This document shows, piece after piece, positions 23,301-33,300 of a stretch of 64,000 nt of DNA. The notes under the pieces are model-generated. The model was given only the letters and a program-made list of their open reading frames with translations. It made no database searches and was not told the DNA's origin. How positions within the stretch are numbered: position 1 is the stretch's first letter; the number at the start of each line of letters is the position of its first letter. The translations under genes and the position numbers were made by a program. Source of the DNA: Fasciolopsis buskii (taxonomy: Eukaryota; Platyhelminthes; Trematoda; Plagiorchiida; Fasciolidae); assembly GCA_008360955.1 (NCBI GenBank), contig LUCM01002343.1:281003-345002 (forward strand). Reading direction: 5' to 3'.

Positions 23301-26300
23301 GTGTCTCACGTATTCGTGGTTGGGGTCCGAAAGACCCTTCAAGTAGCTGGCTGGAGATACTGAAGCATATGGCAGTGAAACGCGAACAGTGGCGATCGTG
23401 TTGTCACATTTTCTATCGAATGAGGGTGATTAAAATAGTGTGTTTGTATAGTTTGACTGTTCCGTGTATTGGCTACAGCAGCATCTTATCTTTTCCCACC
23501 TGTGTAGGTCCACTCTCTGTTTCCCTTGAATATTCACTCTTTTTGTAGACGTGTGTAATCTTGGGGAAAAGGCAGTGGTCAGCGAGACTTGGCTTTTCGT
23601 TTAATGCTAAACAATGATGATAATGATTATTGTAATTTCATGTTTTATAAGTTAAATGATAGTTTTTACCGTCATATTCTCATGTGGTATTAGTGACATC
23701 GATATTTGCTCTGACAAACTTTGGGATATGCTGTTGGTATTGTCCCATTAATTTGGGGACCCATGTACGTTGCAGGGTCTTCTCCATCGTGTGAACCATA
23801 GCGTATGTTTGGGATACGTTTTTCACCTCCGAAGTGTAGGATGCTGTTGCAGGACTGGATTGGCTGGAAATTAAACTTCTTGCGGGAGAAAATTTAGCGG
23901 GAGACAGATTACTATTTGGGTAACTACATCTCACCAGATAGTCGTATATCGAATTGCGTGTCTTCGCGTAGACGGTGTTGTGAGGTGGCAACGGAAACCA
24001 GGGCTTGTTGGTGACAGGTTATTAATCATAACAGTGATATATACATGTATATATTTATATGTCCCACGAATCTGCACACACATATGCTATGGAAATCATT
24101 GCGAATGACGGAAACAATGGGCGAGGAAGATGAAATAAAACGAAAAAATGCGTAATTTACCACATACGGTAGTCCTTCCGTTCTTCCCCACATCAATGGC
24201 CGTCCATCCAGATCCGTGATTTCTCTAGGCTTGATAGTACCCGGCTACTCAAATCGAAGTAGAGGGTTTACTTCCGGTACCCTGCTCCGTACCTTTGGCC
24301 AAATGATCTAACCTATGAGGCAGTAGGACGATCTGTGGGCCGTGTGAATCACTGAGAAAAGATGAATAATTGCTCAGTTCATGCGACTTTTGAATGGGGC
24401 TGGATGTCTTGAGTGCTCAGTACACCCCTCTCCCGCAGATACCGATTAACATGCTTCGTACGCGGGCCTTGGTTGGTTTGGAGTCAGGGTTCAACCAACT
24501 ATCTCAGACTGATTACGAAAGACCAATCATTCCGATGAACTGTGTGTCAGGCATTCGGCTTCATCCTAACACTTTAGCGATTATACAGCTGACTTTTTCA
24601 GCAGAGGCTATTTGGAGAAGACGATCATTTGGGAGTATTTCAAAAGGCTTTCAGGGCGAGTAGCCAACTCGATGCATGAGACACCCACCCCCGGCCGTGC
24701 GAAAGCATTTGAAGGCTGGATTGAAATAAACGGTCGCGGACGGCAGCGGAGAGAAGAGTCAATGTTATGAGTTTTCGTCTAATGTGTCCTGCCCATGAAA
24801 GTCTGTTCATGGCATCATAACTCGTGTTCTCAGTCTTAACATTTTATTCTAACAGAGATGCACTGGCGTAAATCTTCGATCTATAGTTCTGTTGCCTGCC
24901 ATGAGCGTATCTGGTTTCTTGATCTGAAGTGATCTAAAAAGCTAGAAATTGGAATGCCGGTCACCAACACCCAACAATTTACAAACACCCTGGATCACTT
25001 TACTGCCTTTCGGGTCAGATTTCTGACTGGGAACTCGGTGTGAGGCTTTTTATGGCCCCAGGTGATGACGCGGACTAGGCGAATGTTGCCCCTAAAAGGT
25101 GAGACGTCCGCATCCCAGATCCATCGGTCACTTTCGTGGTAGGCAGGATTCCCCTGTTGCCGTCCTCGTTACCACATTTCAATCAGTAATACATTACATG
25201 ATTCTATTTCGCCTGCAGTCTCATGGTCATGTTTACGGGTCCCCCCTCAACCCTCGGTGGTTGTGATGCATGCCCCTTCCACGGCATTGATACATCGAGC
25301 ACGTAAGAAAAAACGTAGCCACGTATTTCGGTCTATTCAGTTGAATAACACCACACCCCCAGGCGAATGGTGATTTGCGGTGGACAAAGGATAGTGTGTA
25401 TACGTATATTCATGTATATATATACGCATACATATACATATATATATATATATATTTATACTCAAGTTTATATAGTGCTGAAATAAAATGCCGCTGTGCC
25501 TCTAGGTTGCTTCTATTTTATTCACTTAGGACGGCGTAATAGACATGATCATTGATTTCAGTTTTCCGGAGTTAACGTTGGGTTCGTTCATCTTGATGTG
25601 TCCCTCGGGATCTAGGAAAAAAGACAACCCAATTGTATACTCATGAGCTATATTTGTCTTCCGTTTTTTGGTGCTTAAATGCGCAATGCTGTTATACTTT
25701 ATTTTTTCTTATTATCCTTCTTCGATGTTCAGCTAAGTCGGCATATCATACAATATCAAAAACAAGCGAAAGAGTTGGTTTGTCGGCTGACACCAACATC
25801 CCCATCTCGGTGCTCCCTGCTAGCCGAACCATACGTGTTTCACTATTTGTTAGATCGTGGTGTTTGTTACCTCATTCTTACGGACGCTCGATTCAACCGG
25901 ACGAACGCGTTTGCTTTTCTCGAGACTATTCAAACCAAATTCTTTGCCGAGTATTCATCCAAAATACACACAGTGTCGCGACCATACGTGTTTTTGGATT
26001 TCGGTAAGGTGTTGCGAAACTTGCCCTGATCATTTTCCTCTTTTCAGACAGCTTTATTCTTCAAACACAGAAAGCTTACACGGACACGCGGTCGTCTAAT
26101 GTTAATCAGCTAAACGTTGCATTGCAAGATGTGCAGAGGATCATGGTTCAAAACATCGATGATGTGCTTCAACGAGGCGAGGCCCTATCGGGTAACTGAG
26201 ATTGTTCTGTTAAAGACGCATATCTTTTCGTTACATGTTGGGGTGGAGTGTGCTGGAAGAAACATGCCATAGTCACTGGGGCATCTATTTCTGGAAGGCA

Positions 26301-28786
26301 CAGAACCGGTAACCGTGACCCTAAAACTATAAGTGGCATGTTTTTCTTCACTTCGATTTGTACAAGCAGTAATTTTCCACTAACATGCTCTGGTTTTGAT
26401 TGATATTTTACTGGACGGTCAGCTCACAAGAGAAAAAGAGAACTGAAAGGTCGATTCCAGAGGAACTAAAGGAACCGATCGTAAAATACGTCATGCGCTA
26501 TTAGAACTACCAAAGGAAAAAACTGAAAATCTAACCTATTGGCGCTACATAGTTCTGCTTCCGATGCCCCACGAAAGAAAGCCAATTTACGTCATGTGAT
26601 CTCGATGCCCACTCTTCAGTTCTTCAGCATCTTGTTTATCTTTCAGAATATTTCCGGTCCAAAAGTGTCCTTTAGTGACCTTTAGTGCCTTACGGGGTGC
26701 TGCTCTGTCATGGTCAAATCACATCCGAAGACGTTTCGTTAGTTGCATTTCCTGAAACCCATGAAACATTTTTCGCGACATTTTAAAAGTGTGATATGCG
26801 AGAAATTACAATTAACCGGAAGCATTATTCACCTGTAAGATTACCGTTGAATGACTAAAGCCCATTTACATTCCGACCATATCATGCCTTTTGGTTGATC
26901 TACCGCGCGCGAGGTGACAGCGATTTATGGCGGTGCACTCGTATGGCTTAGTGATTGTGATAATATTTGGTGTTAATCGTAGGATATAGTGGGGTGATCT
27001 CCGAGTAAAATGTGACTTTAAACAAAGTGGCATCGCTGACGATGCACTAGTGGAAACGGACATGGATTCTAGTAGGGAAATCAGCAATATTCTGTAGGCA
27101 AAGAGTAATCATATAATAACATAAAGCCATGCAAGCTATCTGTTGGCGATGTTCAGGGGAGAACCTCCGCAGTTGGGGGAGACGTCAAGGAACTCAGTAA
27201 AGCGGTCAGTTTGACAAGAGAAGAAAACTCATGCAACCAGTTGATTGTTTCATTTCCATTTGTATAAAGCCTTAATGGACGCAATGTAATTCATAACCTC
27301 TCGTTTGGTTGATCTGCAGGATTTACTTTCGCGTGCAGGTCACCTTAAGCGTTTGCTCACTCAGTTCTTGCTGAACATTCATACTCTGCAGTGCCGTACA
27401 CTTTATTGCCAACAGTTATTAGGGCTAGAACGAAATCGACGAGACTTCTCATTCACGGCCCATCGGAAGTTTCACGGCGAGACATGGCGTTAGACTATTC
27501 ACGGGACCACCTTTCTACGTTGGTCCCATAATTCGACCTCTCATTTCTACCAGGGAAATATGACAGTAACTCATTTAATAAGTATCTTATCGAGCTTCAA
27601 GATCCAGTTAAATTTGTCGTCTTGCCTGTTTTAGTTCATAAATTACGGTTCATGGGTTCTGCTTTGATGGCATCATTCCCCAGCTTTGCTATTAAGTTCT
27701 GGCACCTTAGACACTTCCGCGACGGCCCATCATCTGCGTTATCGGTCAATGAGCAAATTATGGTCGCCTTCATTGCCGCCATCCCGTTGACCTGTCGTCC
27801 CTTAGAGATTTCACTCTGCGTGCATAGAGAGGCCTGTGACAATCTCCGCCTGTGTACACCTCGGTGCGTAAATGCGCGGGTGAACAAAGCGATCACGATC
27901 ACACACTACGGCACTTCGACGCACCATCGTCAAGAAAATCCACTGCCCGCTTGTGAACTTGCAATTGAGGATTCATTTCAGATGATTTTGTATATGGTTG
28001 CCTATTCGGACTAATGCACGAGATGCGGGTTGACTGGCATGAACTCACTTGAGTTAGCAGAACGAGATCTTGATTAAATCAGGGATGACGGATTGAACAC
28101 GTTCGGTTCAGGGACGTGATTTTATGACTACAAAACATAGCGAGCCACAGATGATCAAGTGGACCAGACGTCTGTGACTTCGAACGAGTCAGAAGCTAGA
28201 ATTTCGGGTCCGCCGCTCACTTTGGTAGTAGGTAAAACTCATCGTCACCTAGACCGTTACCACATCTGACCTAATGAGACCTTATGTGCTTATGTGGCAC
28301 TCCAAGTTTCAGGGTCTGGATTCCCGGTTCCACCCGGGTCTTAGAGACTATGTGACATGCTCTTTCCAGTACATTCGTACTTCAAGGGTTATAAAAGGAG
28401 TAAATTTCTAAAGGTCCACTATGTCGTTACCTAATTCTAGTGATGAGACAGTAGAGCTCCGTGGTTGAGAAATTAAGGTGAAGATATGTTTGAAGAACCG
28501 CCATTTGATAACATCTTTCACTAGTTGATCAGACTCACCGCAGCTGTGGTTTTATGTTGCTCGTATGACTTCTTGTTGGTTCTTGCTCATTTTATGCTTT
28601 CTAACTTGTTTATTTTGCTTGAATTCTTCAGCTTTAGATGCGCGTGCGACTAACCTGTCCTCAATGTCGAAGCAATACAAACAGGATGCGACAGCTCTGA
28701 ATATGCAGTCAGCTTGGGTGTTCTACGTACTTTTGTGCGTGGTGATTCTGGCCGTTTTCACTTATGTCTTCTTTCGGTATATGTGA
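14319..28786 (+). CDS. SEC22: Vesicle-trafficking SNARE protein SEC22 (SEC22B type), four exons
   Basis: SEC22 is the R-SNARE of ER-Golgi transport vesicles, acting in both directions with ER and cis-Golgi Q-SNAREs. The spliced CDS joins 14319-14393, 25733-26003, 26048-26191 and 28632-28786: 645 nt, 214 residues plus TGA, the usual length (human SEC22B is 215). Residues 1 to about 120 form the longin domain, with IARVADGLPLA, QYQKQAKELV, GVCYLILTD and VSRPYVFLDF all conserved. The SNARE motif covers about 135-190, with the zero-layer arginine R158 in VLQRGEALS. A single tail anchor spans about 192-211 (WVFYVLLCVVILAVFTYVFF). All three introns are GT-AG and phases match exactly. No disabling change is seen, so the gene is probably functional. 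The 11.3-kb first intron is filled with retroelements. Confidence 0.97.
14394..16589. other. SEC22 intron 1, proximal unassigned part
   Basis: It contains a 168-codon minus-strand frame (14841-15347) that I could not relate to any family, plus shorter frames. No domain or splice pair supports a separate gene. Confidence 0.4.
16590..17378 (-). mobile_element. RTE-like internal-deletion derivative
   Basis: Reading the minus strand from 17378, the sequence follows the end of the endonuclease/linker region of the 20.6-kb RTE, skips about 240 bases, and resumes in the pre-RT block (17040-16803, containing FDRWAGNFRAELG-like sequence). It then jumps over the whole RT to a C-terminal block, RLRFVDHQCFRIIARTGWIDC (16780-16590), like the RTE 'RLQVFDHRCLR-IARI-W-D' motif. 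The breaks imply two internal deletions. It abuts, head to head, the plus-strand copy starting near 17386. Closely related sequence lies in the two halves (for example the 20-base GGGCTGGAAACTTCAGGGCT). Confidence 0.75.
17956..17967 (+). repeat. Left 12-bp target-site duplication
   Basis: AAAAGTACTTCT occurs here and again at 18552-18563, flanking the palindromic insertion exactly. Removing one copy and the insert restores continuous RTE-like sequence. Confidence 0.85.
18110..18185 (-). repeat. tRNA-like head, left arm
   Basis: Mirror of 18365-18440. On the minus strand: CTAGCGTAATGGCTAAGGCG (A-box-like) and GGTTCGCGTCC (B-box-like). This arm keeps CTAGCG where the other has GGTAGCG. Confidence 0.65.
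18365..18440 (+). repeat. tRNA-like head, right arm
   Basis: The order is acceptor-like CCTGCCCG, A box TAGCGTAATGGCTAAGG, anticodon-arm sequence with loop CTCAGAA, B box GGTTCGCGTCC, then closing CGGGCG. The acceptor halves pair at six of eight positions. A canonical fold would put CAG in the anticodon position, but the outer anticodon-stem pairs and one T-stem pair fail and the leucine-type long variable arm is missing. It is therefore a tRNA-derived SINE head, not a working tRNA gene. Confidence 0.65.
19500..20290 (+). mobile_element. CR1/jockey-type endonuclease fragment, distinct family
   Basis: Translation gives VVYRSPN...DDS, LGVFNVYNREWL (degenerate GDFN), GREAEQFVVINNLSQLIDL, THIPDRTGDRTHTLDLIFST and ...SPLGSSDH-like SLGSLNRCVIA. 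These are consecutive blocks of the LINE AP-endonuclease C-terminal half. It differs from the 5.7-kb family. No RT follows; the RTE copy B starts about 330 bases later. At least two frame changes are present. Confidence 0.75.
20620..23637 (+). mobile_element. RTE-like retrotransposon copy B, near full length, inactive
   Basis: Endonuclease 20660-21340: PFNVRTF, CCISETRIQDS, then after a frameshift LVLFNSGLCAVRLQGSVGV, FVISACAPTDCS and VVVAGDFNAQVG. Linker 21350-22000. RT: YRGIILVPIVTKVLA, REQQAGFRPG, VVFLDLKGAFDSVDRT (motif A), NGARQGCPISTFLFNFVMDE (motif B), YGLDYVDDAV (motif C, 22606-22632, both Asp kept). C-terminal region: SKRKVLLQDWTTVVP, FIYLGSCVSNDG, VLLCGCESW, EVSDLRCLLSIVRIGWSDRV, ending ADD-free near 23360. 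The 3' end near 23610-23637 has short TGATAATGA-like repeats, typical of RTE tails. Several stops and frameshifts. Confidence 0.92.
23800..24015 (+). mobile_element. Second RTE-like scrap (post-RT block)
   Basis: SPPKCRMLLQDWIGWKLNFL and DYYLGNYISPDSRISNCVSS match the RTE 'CKV-LQDW', 'YLGS-ISP-G-IS-EVSSRI' blocks. The sequence differs from copy B and belongs to another RTE lineage. It lies about 170 bases past copy B's tail. Confidence 0.7.
24215..24580. repeat. Dispersed repeat, copy 1 of 2
   Basis: Shares ordered blocks with 58066-58390: GAAGTAGAGGGTT, TTTGACCAAATG-like, GTGCTCAGTTCATG-like, TTTGGAATCAGG-like and ATTCGGCTTC/ATTCGCCTTC. By eye the copies are about 60 percent identical. No protein is encoded consistently in both. 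Confidence 0.6.
25399..25460. repeat. TA-rich microsatellite
   Basis: An imperfect (TA)n tract with ACGTATA and CATA interruptions, in SEC22 intron 1. Confidence 0.9.
25733..26003 (+). CDS. SEC22: SEC22 exon 2
   Basis: It encodes 90 codons plus one base, most of the longin domain (QYQKQAKELV through SRPYVFLDF). The acceptor has a long pyrimidine tract (TTTTTTCTTATTATCCTTC...TTCAG) and the donor is TCG|GTAAGG. It enters in phase 0 and leaves in phase 1. Confidence 0.96.
26004..26047 (+). other. SEC22: SEC22 intron 2, 44 nt
   Basis: A very short GT-AG intron (GTAAGG to CCTCTTTTCAG) separates the longin and SNARE exons. Introns of about 30-50 nt are known in schistosome genes. It contrasts with the 11.3-kb intron just upstream. 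Confidence 0.93.
26048..26191 (+). CDS. SEC22: SEC22 exon 3
   Basis: It encodes the linker and the first half of the SNARE helix (LQDVQRIMVQNIDDVLQRGE), including the zero-layer Arg. The donor is TCG G|GTAACT, phase 1. Confidence 0.96.
26192..28631. other. SEC22: SEC22 intron 3
   Basis: It holds a 130-codon frame at 27622-28014 with locally high GC but no identifiable domain. No retroelement motif was recognised. Confidence 0.6.
28632..28786 (+). CDS. SEC22: SEC22 exon 4 (terminal)
   Basis: It encodes the second half of the SNARE helix (LDARATNLSSMSKQYKQD) and the transmembrane anchor, ending FFRYM and TGA. The acceptor is GAATTCTTCAG|CT. An open frame extends upstream to an ATG at 28565 and mimics a small secreted/membrane protein, but those upstream codons are intron. 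Confidence 0.96.
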
Positions 28787-28865
28787 CAGACGTAGTATTT
28801 CGCTTGGATGAGAATTGACTCGTTTTATCGGGTCTTCTCTCTGCCGGCCCGTCTATGTACCAGTC

Positions 28866-28911
28866 TTCCCTCCCTCCCTCCCTCCCTCCGTCCGTCCGTC
28901 CGCCCTCCCTC
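28866..28911. repeat. (CCCT)n/(CCGT)n microsatellite
   Basis: About six TCCC units followed by three to four TCCG units and a CCCT remnant, in the presumed SEC22 3' UTR. Confidence 0.93.
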
Positions 28912-29072
28912 GCGATATCGGTTCCAAACAATCGCGCTACGTATAGTCGTGCATCTTCAAGTCTTCTTACTCTACTCGAATTTCGGGACACAAGAGGCAC
29001 AATATGCACAGTTCAATGAAACGGGCACGTCAGAAATAATATTCTTTCACAACGGGAAGCTGTGATAACTTA

Positions 29073-29078
29073 AATAAA
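29073..29078 (+). terminator. Candidate SEC22 polyadenylation signal
   Basis: This is the first AATAAA after the SEC22 stop, 287 nt downstream. A second AATAAA lies at 29348-29353. Confidence 0.4.
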
Positions 29079-29506
29079 TCCCCATATTGTTAGGATTCGT
29101 TGACCGAATACACACGCCTTCTTCCGTCGTGATTGTTCAGTTTACCGGTTCGCTACAGATTGTAAATTTTTCCTTTCCCTTTGTGTTTATTCTATTGTTA
29201 TGCCTCTGCTACGTTCCGAGCGTGCTTCATTATTCACCCTTTCTTAAAAAAAATTCATTAGACTTAATTTGGGATAATATTCTCCAGCGGAATATCAACT
29301 GGTGATTCAAGGGAAATCAGGCAATAGTTTCAATAGATCAAGCGGAAAATAAAAGCTCCTTAATTACTTTTTCCAGATGCGGCCGACTTATAAATCCATA
29401 TACGAGAACGTCATTATCATACTGCTGATCACTCTGCTGTTTAGTAATCACTGCTTTTCGTCTCGTAGCTGGGATCGAGGAAACGGTAGCCAAGCCGTGG
29501 TCTTTC

Positions 29507-29514
29507 ATATATAT

Positions 29515-29546
<32 letters not shown>

Positions 29547-29565
29547 ATATATATATATATATATA
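29507..29565. repeat. (AT)n microsatellite
   Basis: Nearly pure AT repeat with two AATA phase slips about 20 bases apart. Confidence 0.95.
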
Positions 29566-29769
29566 CTATGCCCAAGACATCAGACCCGAGCTGTGAAAAG
29601 CTTTGACCACTACAAATCACACTAAATTTCAAGGTCATAAATAGAGATTCTCCCCAAAATACGCACTTTACATTACCCACAATGAAAGACCACAGATCTA
29701 GGTACAACACATGTGCTGTTGGAATCACCTTTTATCGTGAAGTGATTTACAGTAGAGGGAGTCGAAGGA

Positions 29770-30340
29770 CAGATCGTAAAGTGGATGCGTGTGGGGAACA
29801 TTCAAATAGGGATGCTTGCTAACTCTACTTTTGAAAGCACAAAGATTGTAGGTTGTTCGAAATCCGGAGAGAAAGTATCTCAGATCTTTGCAATTGTGGG
29901 AGTAAAAGAAGACTAAAATTAAAAAGACCGACATGTAAGGATCAAATCGTCAGCATTACTGCTCGCCTGTATACGAGAAGAACTGGAGAAAGTTATGGGA
30001 ATAGGAACTGTCGGAGCGAGTTCAGAAGATCAGAAACCAGAGTAATAACAACAGAAAAAAGGCAGTGAAACGATACTCGGCTGTGCGCAAGTAACTAGAA
30101 GGATCACTGACCAGCCGAACGGCTTTTCGTTGAACCCGATCAAGAAACGAAAGATCGACAGGTGAAACCACCCCACACAAGTGTCGGGCGAACTTGAGCT
30201 TTGTACAAAGGAAGGTGGGGAGATATAATAAAGTGTCTGGCATGGAATAGAAAATCAACTTTGCGGGCAGCACGAGAACAAATGGAGACCAACAAAGAGG
30301 AGGAATTTATGGGTGAGCCCAGTAATGAAATTGATTCCGT
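29770..30340 (-). mobile_element. CR1-like retrotransposon 3' fragment
   Basis: On the minus strand, LKFARHLCGVVSPVDLSFLD, RVQRKAVRLVSDPS, then further 3' RTTYNLCAFKSRVSKH. These are the post-RT blocks 'P-LEYCSHLWGG-----L-LLD-VQ-KAIRLI-DP' and 'FNL-SFKSRVNKH' near the ORF2 end of CR1-like elements. Frame changes are present and no RT core remains. Confidence 0.72.
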
Positions 30341-33300
30341 GGAAGGAAGAGGTAAAGTCGAAATTCAGTTGAAGAGAATAAGAGATGTTTTCATGAAATA
30401 GAAAGGAGAGGAGTCTTGGTGGCATTGGAACAGACGATTCTCAGGGGCTCAAGCAGACTGCATTCACATGCGAAACGAACAGTGTGCTACTCAGCTACTT
30501 GAAGTCCTCCTTTGCCTTAACGCTGGACGCAAACTAATCATAACGTCACTGGTCAGCGGTCGCCCACTTTGGCCCACACCTGTGGACTCAGATCACTAAG
30601 AACCAAAGGAGCGGTGATCTTTTCCGGGAAGTGCACCTATTCTGAGCAAGTGAGGGGTTGTAAAATAGCACAGTTTTCCCGGTTTCAACTGGTGTTATTC
30701 ATCACCATGGAGCATGCAGGAAAATCAACGTCGCTCCGTCCATCACCGCTGCGAACACACTGCCCGCTAGATTTCGAGTTGTACTCGTTGCTCTGGGTGA
30801 ATGAAGTTACTGTTGAGATGAAAACAAGGTGGTGAAGTATGCAAAAACATTTTCAATCAGTACTAGTCCGTCTTCGCTGACTATCCGTCGATTTCAAGAT
30901 CCTATGTTGTGTCGGTTTGTAATTCGTTGGATTGCCCCAGGCTGGTGACCTCAATTCCCATTGAGAACTAACCGTGACCAATCAAACCAGAAATGCATAG
31001 CTTATGTAGCATGAAGAGGAGCAGATGGTCAAACGCATCGTTGGTATTCATTGGTCGGCGCAGTTGGATAAATGGAACCGATTGGATTGGACAGGCACTT
31101 GTCGGCAGATGGTTTGTTGGTCATCCAGTATGAGGTATGGGTAGTGTGTTATCAACCATTGATAAATGAAACGACTGGATCATAGACATTTTGTTGATGT
31201 CGTACTTTCTGGGAGACTTTCGACTCGTTGACGCTATATCCTCGTCTGCATGTACTTTTGTTCGGCCTGTAAATGTCAGATCCGAATTTTCTTTCTCGAT
31301 ACTGATATAAATGAGCCGCCTCTAATTCGAACACCATGGGGTAGATCGGTTTTTTTATAAAAATATCCAATATGATGTCGCCCAGAATAAGCAGAAAGTG
31401 ATATTCTATGGGTCTGATGAAAAGCATGATAACACCCTCGGTGCTCATCTCTGAGTTGATTTAAGAAGCCGTGAGATACTCATGGATTTGCCATGCTAAC
31501 ATCCAGCATATGCGGTGGAGGAGTAACTGTCTTAAATATATGATATATTTTATTTGAAACCCATCAACGGAAGTTCGCATCATCGTTCATTGCCGATGAA
31601 CGATGTTCATATACCATAGGTTAATGCAAAGAAATCGATGCCAGCCAACCGCACGATGGTAACCAATGACTTTCTTCTTAAAGCACTTCTATATAACGAA
31701 AGTATTTGGCCCGCGGGTGAAACGGGTATTGTATGGACAACAACTCAGTATTTCCAGGTTGTACAAAAGGGCCGGAATTCAGTCGACAACATTTGTCCCG
31801 AGACATGACAAATCGGAAACTTGATTAATTTATGGCAGTCTGGTTGTTGCTTTATTTCGTTACTATCATTCGACCAGCCCAGACTGAAGTAAACAATTTA
31901 GTACACTAAGGTCAACTGGGTTCTGCACTTGTCATCAAATTAAGGGTGAACAAACGCAGTCAACGGATCTGTCAGTTTCATCCGATTCGTTTTTGCACTC
32001 TCGCATTGCGGTATATGTGAACCATTAAGACTCCAGTTTAATTCTGACAGATCTCACTCCTTCATATGATAATCAATACTCGAACGAGTATAAAGCATTC
32101 AGTTCTATCGGATCTAATTACGAATTTCGGACTATTCGGTTCGAGTGACTCGTCGCCAGAACCACTGGTACGAACTGAATTTCATCAAGCTATTCGAAAT
32201 AACAAAATTTCTGTGCTACATAATGTTTGGCTTGGATTACACAAATGGTAGTGTATCGCGTAGTTGCGTTCATCATGGCGTTGAAGCACGGGATATTTGG
32301 AAAAATCAACCGAACGGTACTCGTGACGTGAGTGCGAAAGCCGAAAGCCGCTGTGCATTGCTTGCTCTGAAAGGGAATAGCCAACGAATACGTGAATCCG
32401 TAAGTTTCATTGACAGAGTATTCTATCTCGGAATTAACTTGGTTTGGGGAAAAGGAAAAGTAGCAGTCGTTTGCTTAATTTTTCTGTTTTGCACCTCATT
32501 GATTTTCCAGTAGTACGAAGTTTGGTTTGGTAGCAATGCAATTCATCATGTCTTGAAGTACAACCTGTAATGCCAGTACCTCGCAATTAAATGAGGTTCA
32601 AACATGTTAGCAGGTGAAGGAACACGTTAACCGCAAAACATTCAGTTTGATTCATAAAGGTTCATTTGACATTAAATTGCTTGACAGGAGATCATTCTAT
32701 CATTTGGTTTGCCGGTTTTTCTCCGTTACCCATCTCCATAAATTGTGGTCATAAACGGCTAGGTGTAAGTTGACGAATATGGGAGCCGATGGAATCGTCA
32801 CGCTTCGAGTCGCGAGTTTTGACTACGAAAAACGACGAAATATTTTTTTAAAGGGTTATCCTTATTGATTCAAAAACTTTTATTTCGTTTCTTGACATGA
32901 ATAACATGTTTATGGATCCATCCCAAAAAGCGCGCCACCGGTTACTCCGTGGTTGCTGCTCATCGGGTGTGAGTGCTTCCGTGGAGACAGATCTTTTCAC
33001 ACATTTTAATATTTACTATTAACGTCAAAATATAATGAGCCGATAGTCATACGTCTTTGTTCTTATAGTTAGATATAACTAATTGTTAAAAGCCTCGAAC
33101 AACATATCGTAATGATTGGCAAATGGTCTGATTACTCATGCTCAACATAAGTGATTCCAACACAATAAACTAAACGCGATCAAGTGGATTAAATGTCCCC
33201 ACTCCGAAACGGTCTACAAATGGAATCCTAAATGATTTAGCCTCCCAGCTTGCAGACGGCAATTTAATGTTACCTAGCGTGATATATCACTTGATTTAAT

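Noticed and set aside
25633..25732. Hydrophobic N-terminal extension in frame with SEC22 exon 2
   Set aside because: It is the pyrimidine tract and end of intron 1. The true amino terminus is encoded at 14319-14393.
28565..28786. A stand-alone 73-residue secreted/membrane protein with a signal-peptide-like start
   Set aside because: The second half is the SEC22 C-terminus and a matching acceptor lies at 28630/28631; the hydrophobic start is intron translated by chance.
29376..29525. Membrane-anchor-like frame after TTTTTCCAG (MRPTYKSIYENV...)
   Set aside because: Runs into the AT microsatellite and stops; likely SEC22 3' flank. No evidence of an alternative last exon.
31416..31440. CTGATGA as a hammerhead ribozyme core
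   Set aside because: No matching stem II and GAAA box follow. The same motif at 17921 and 59397 also lacks them. No hammerhead was found in the palindromic SINE.
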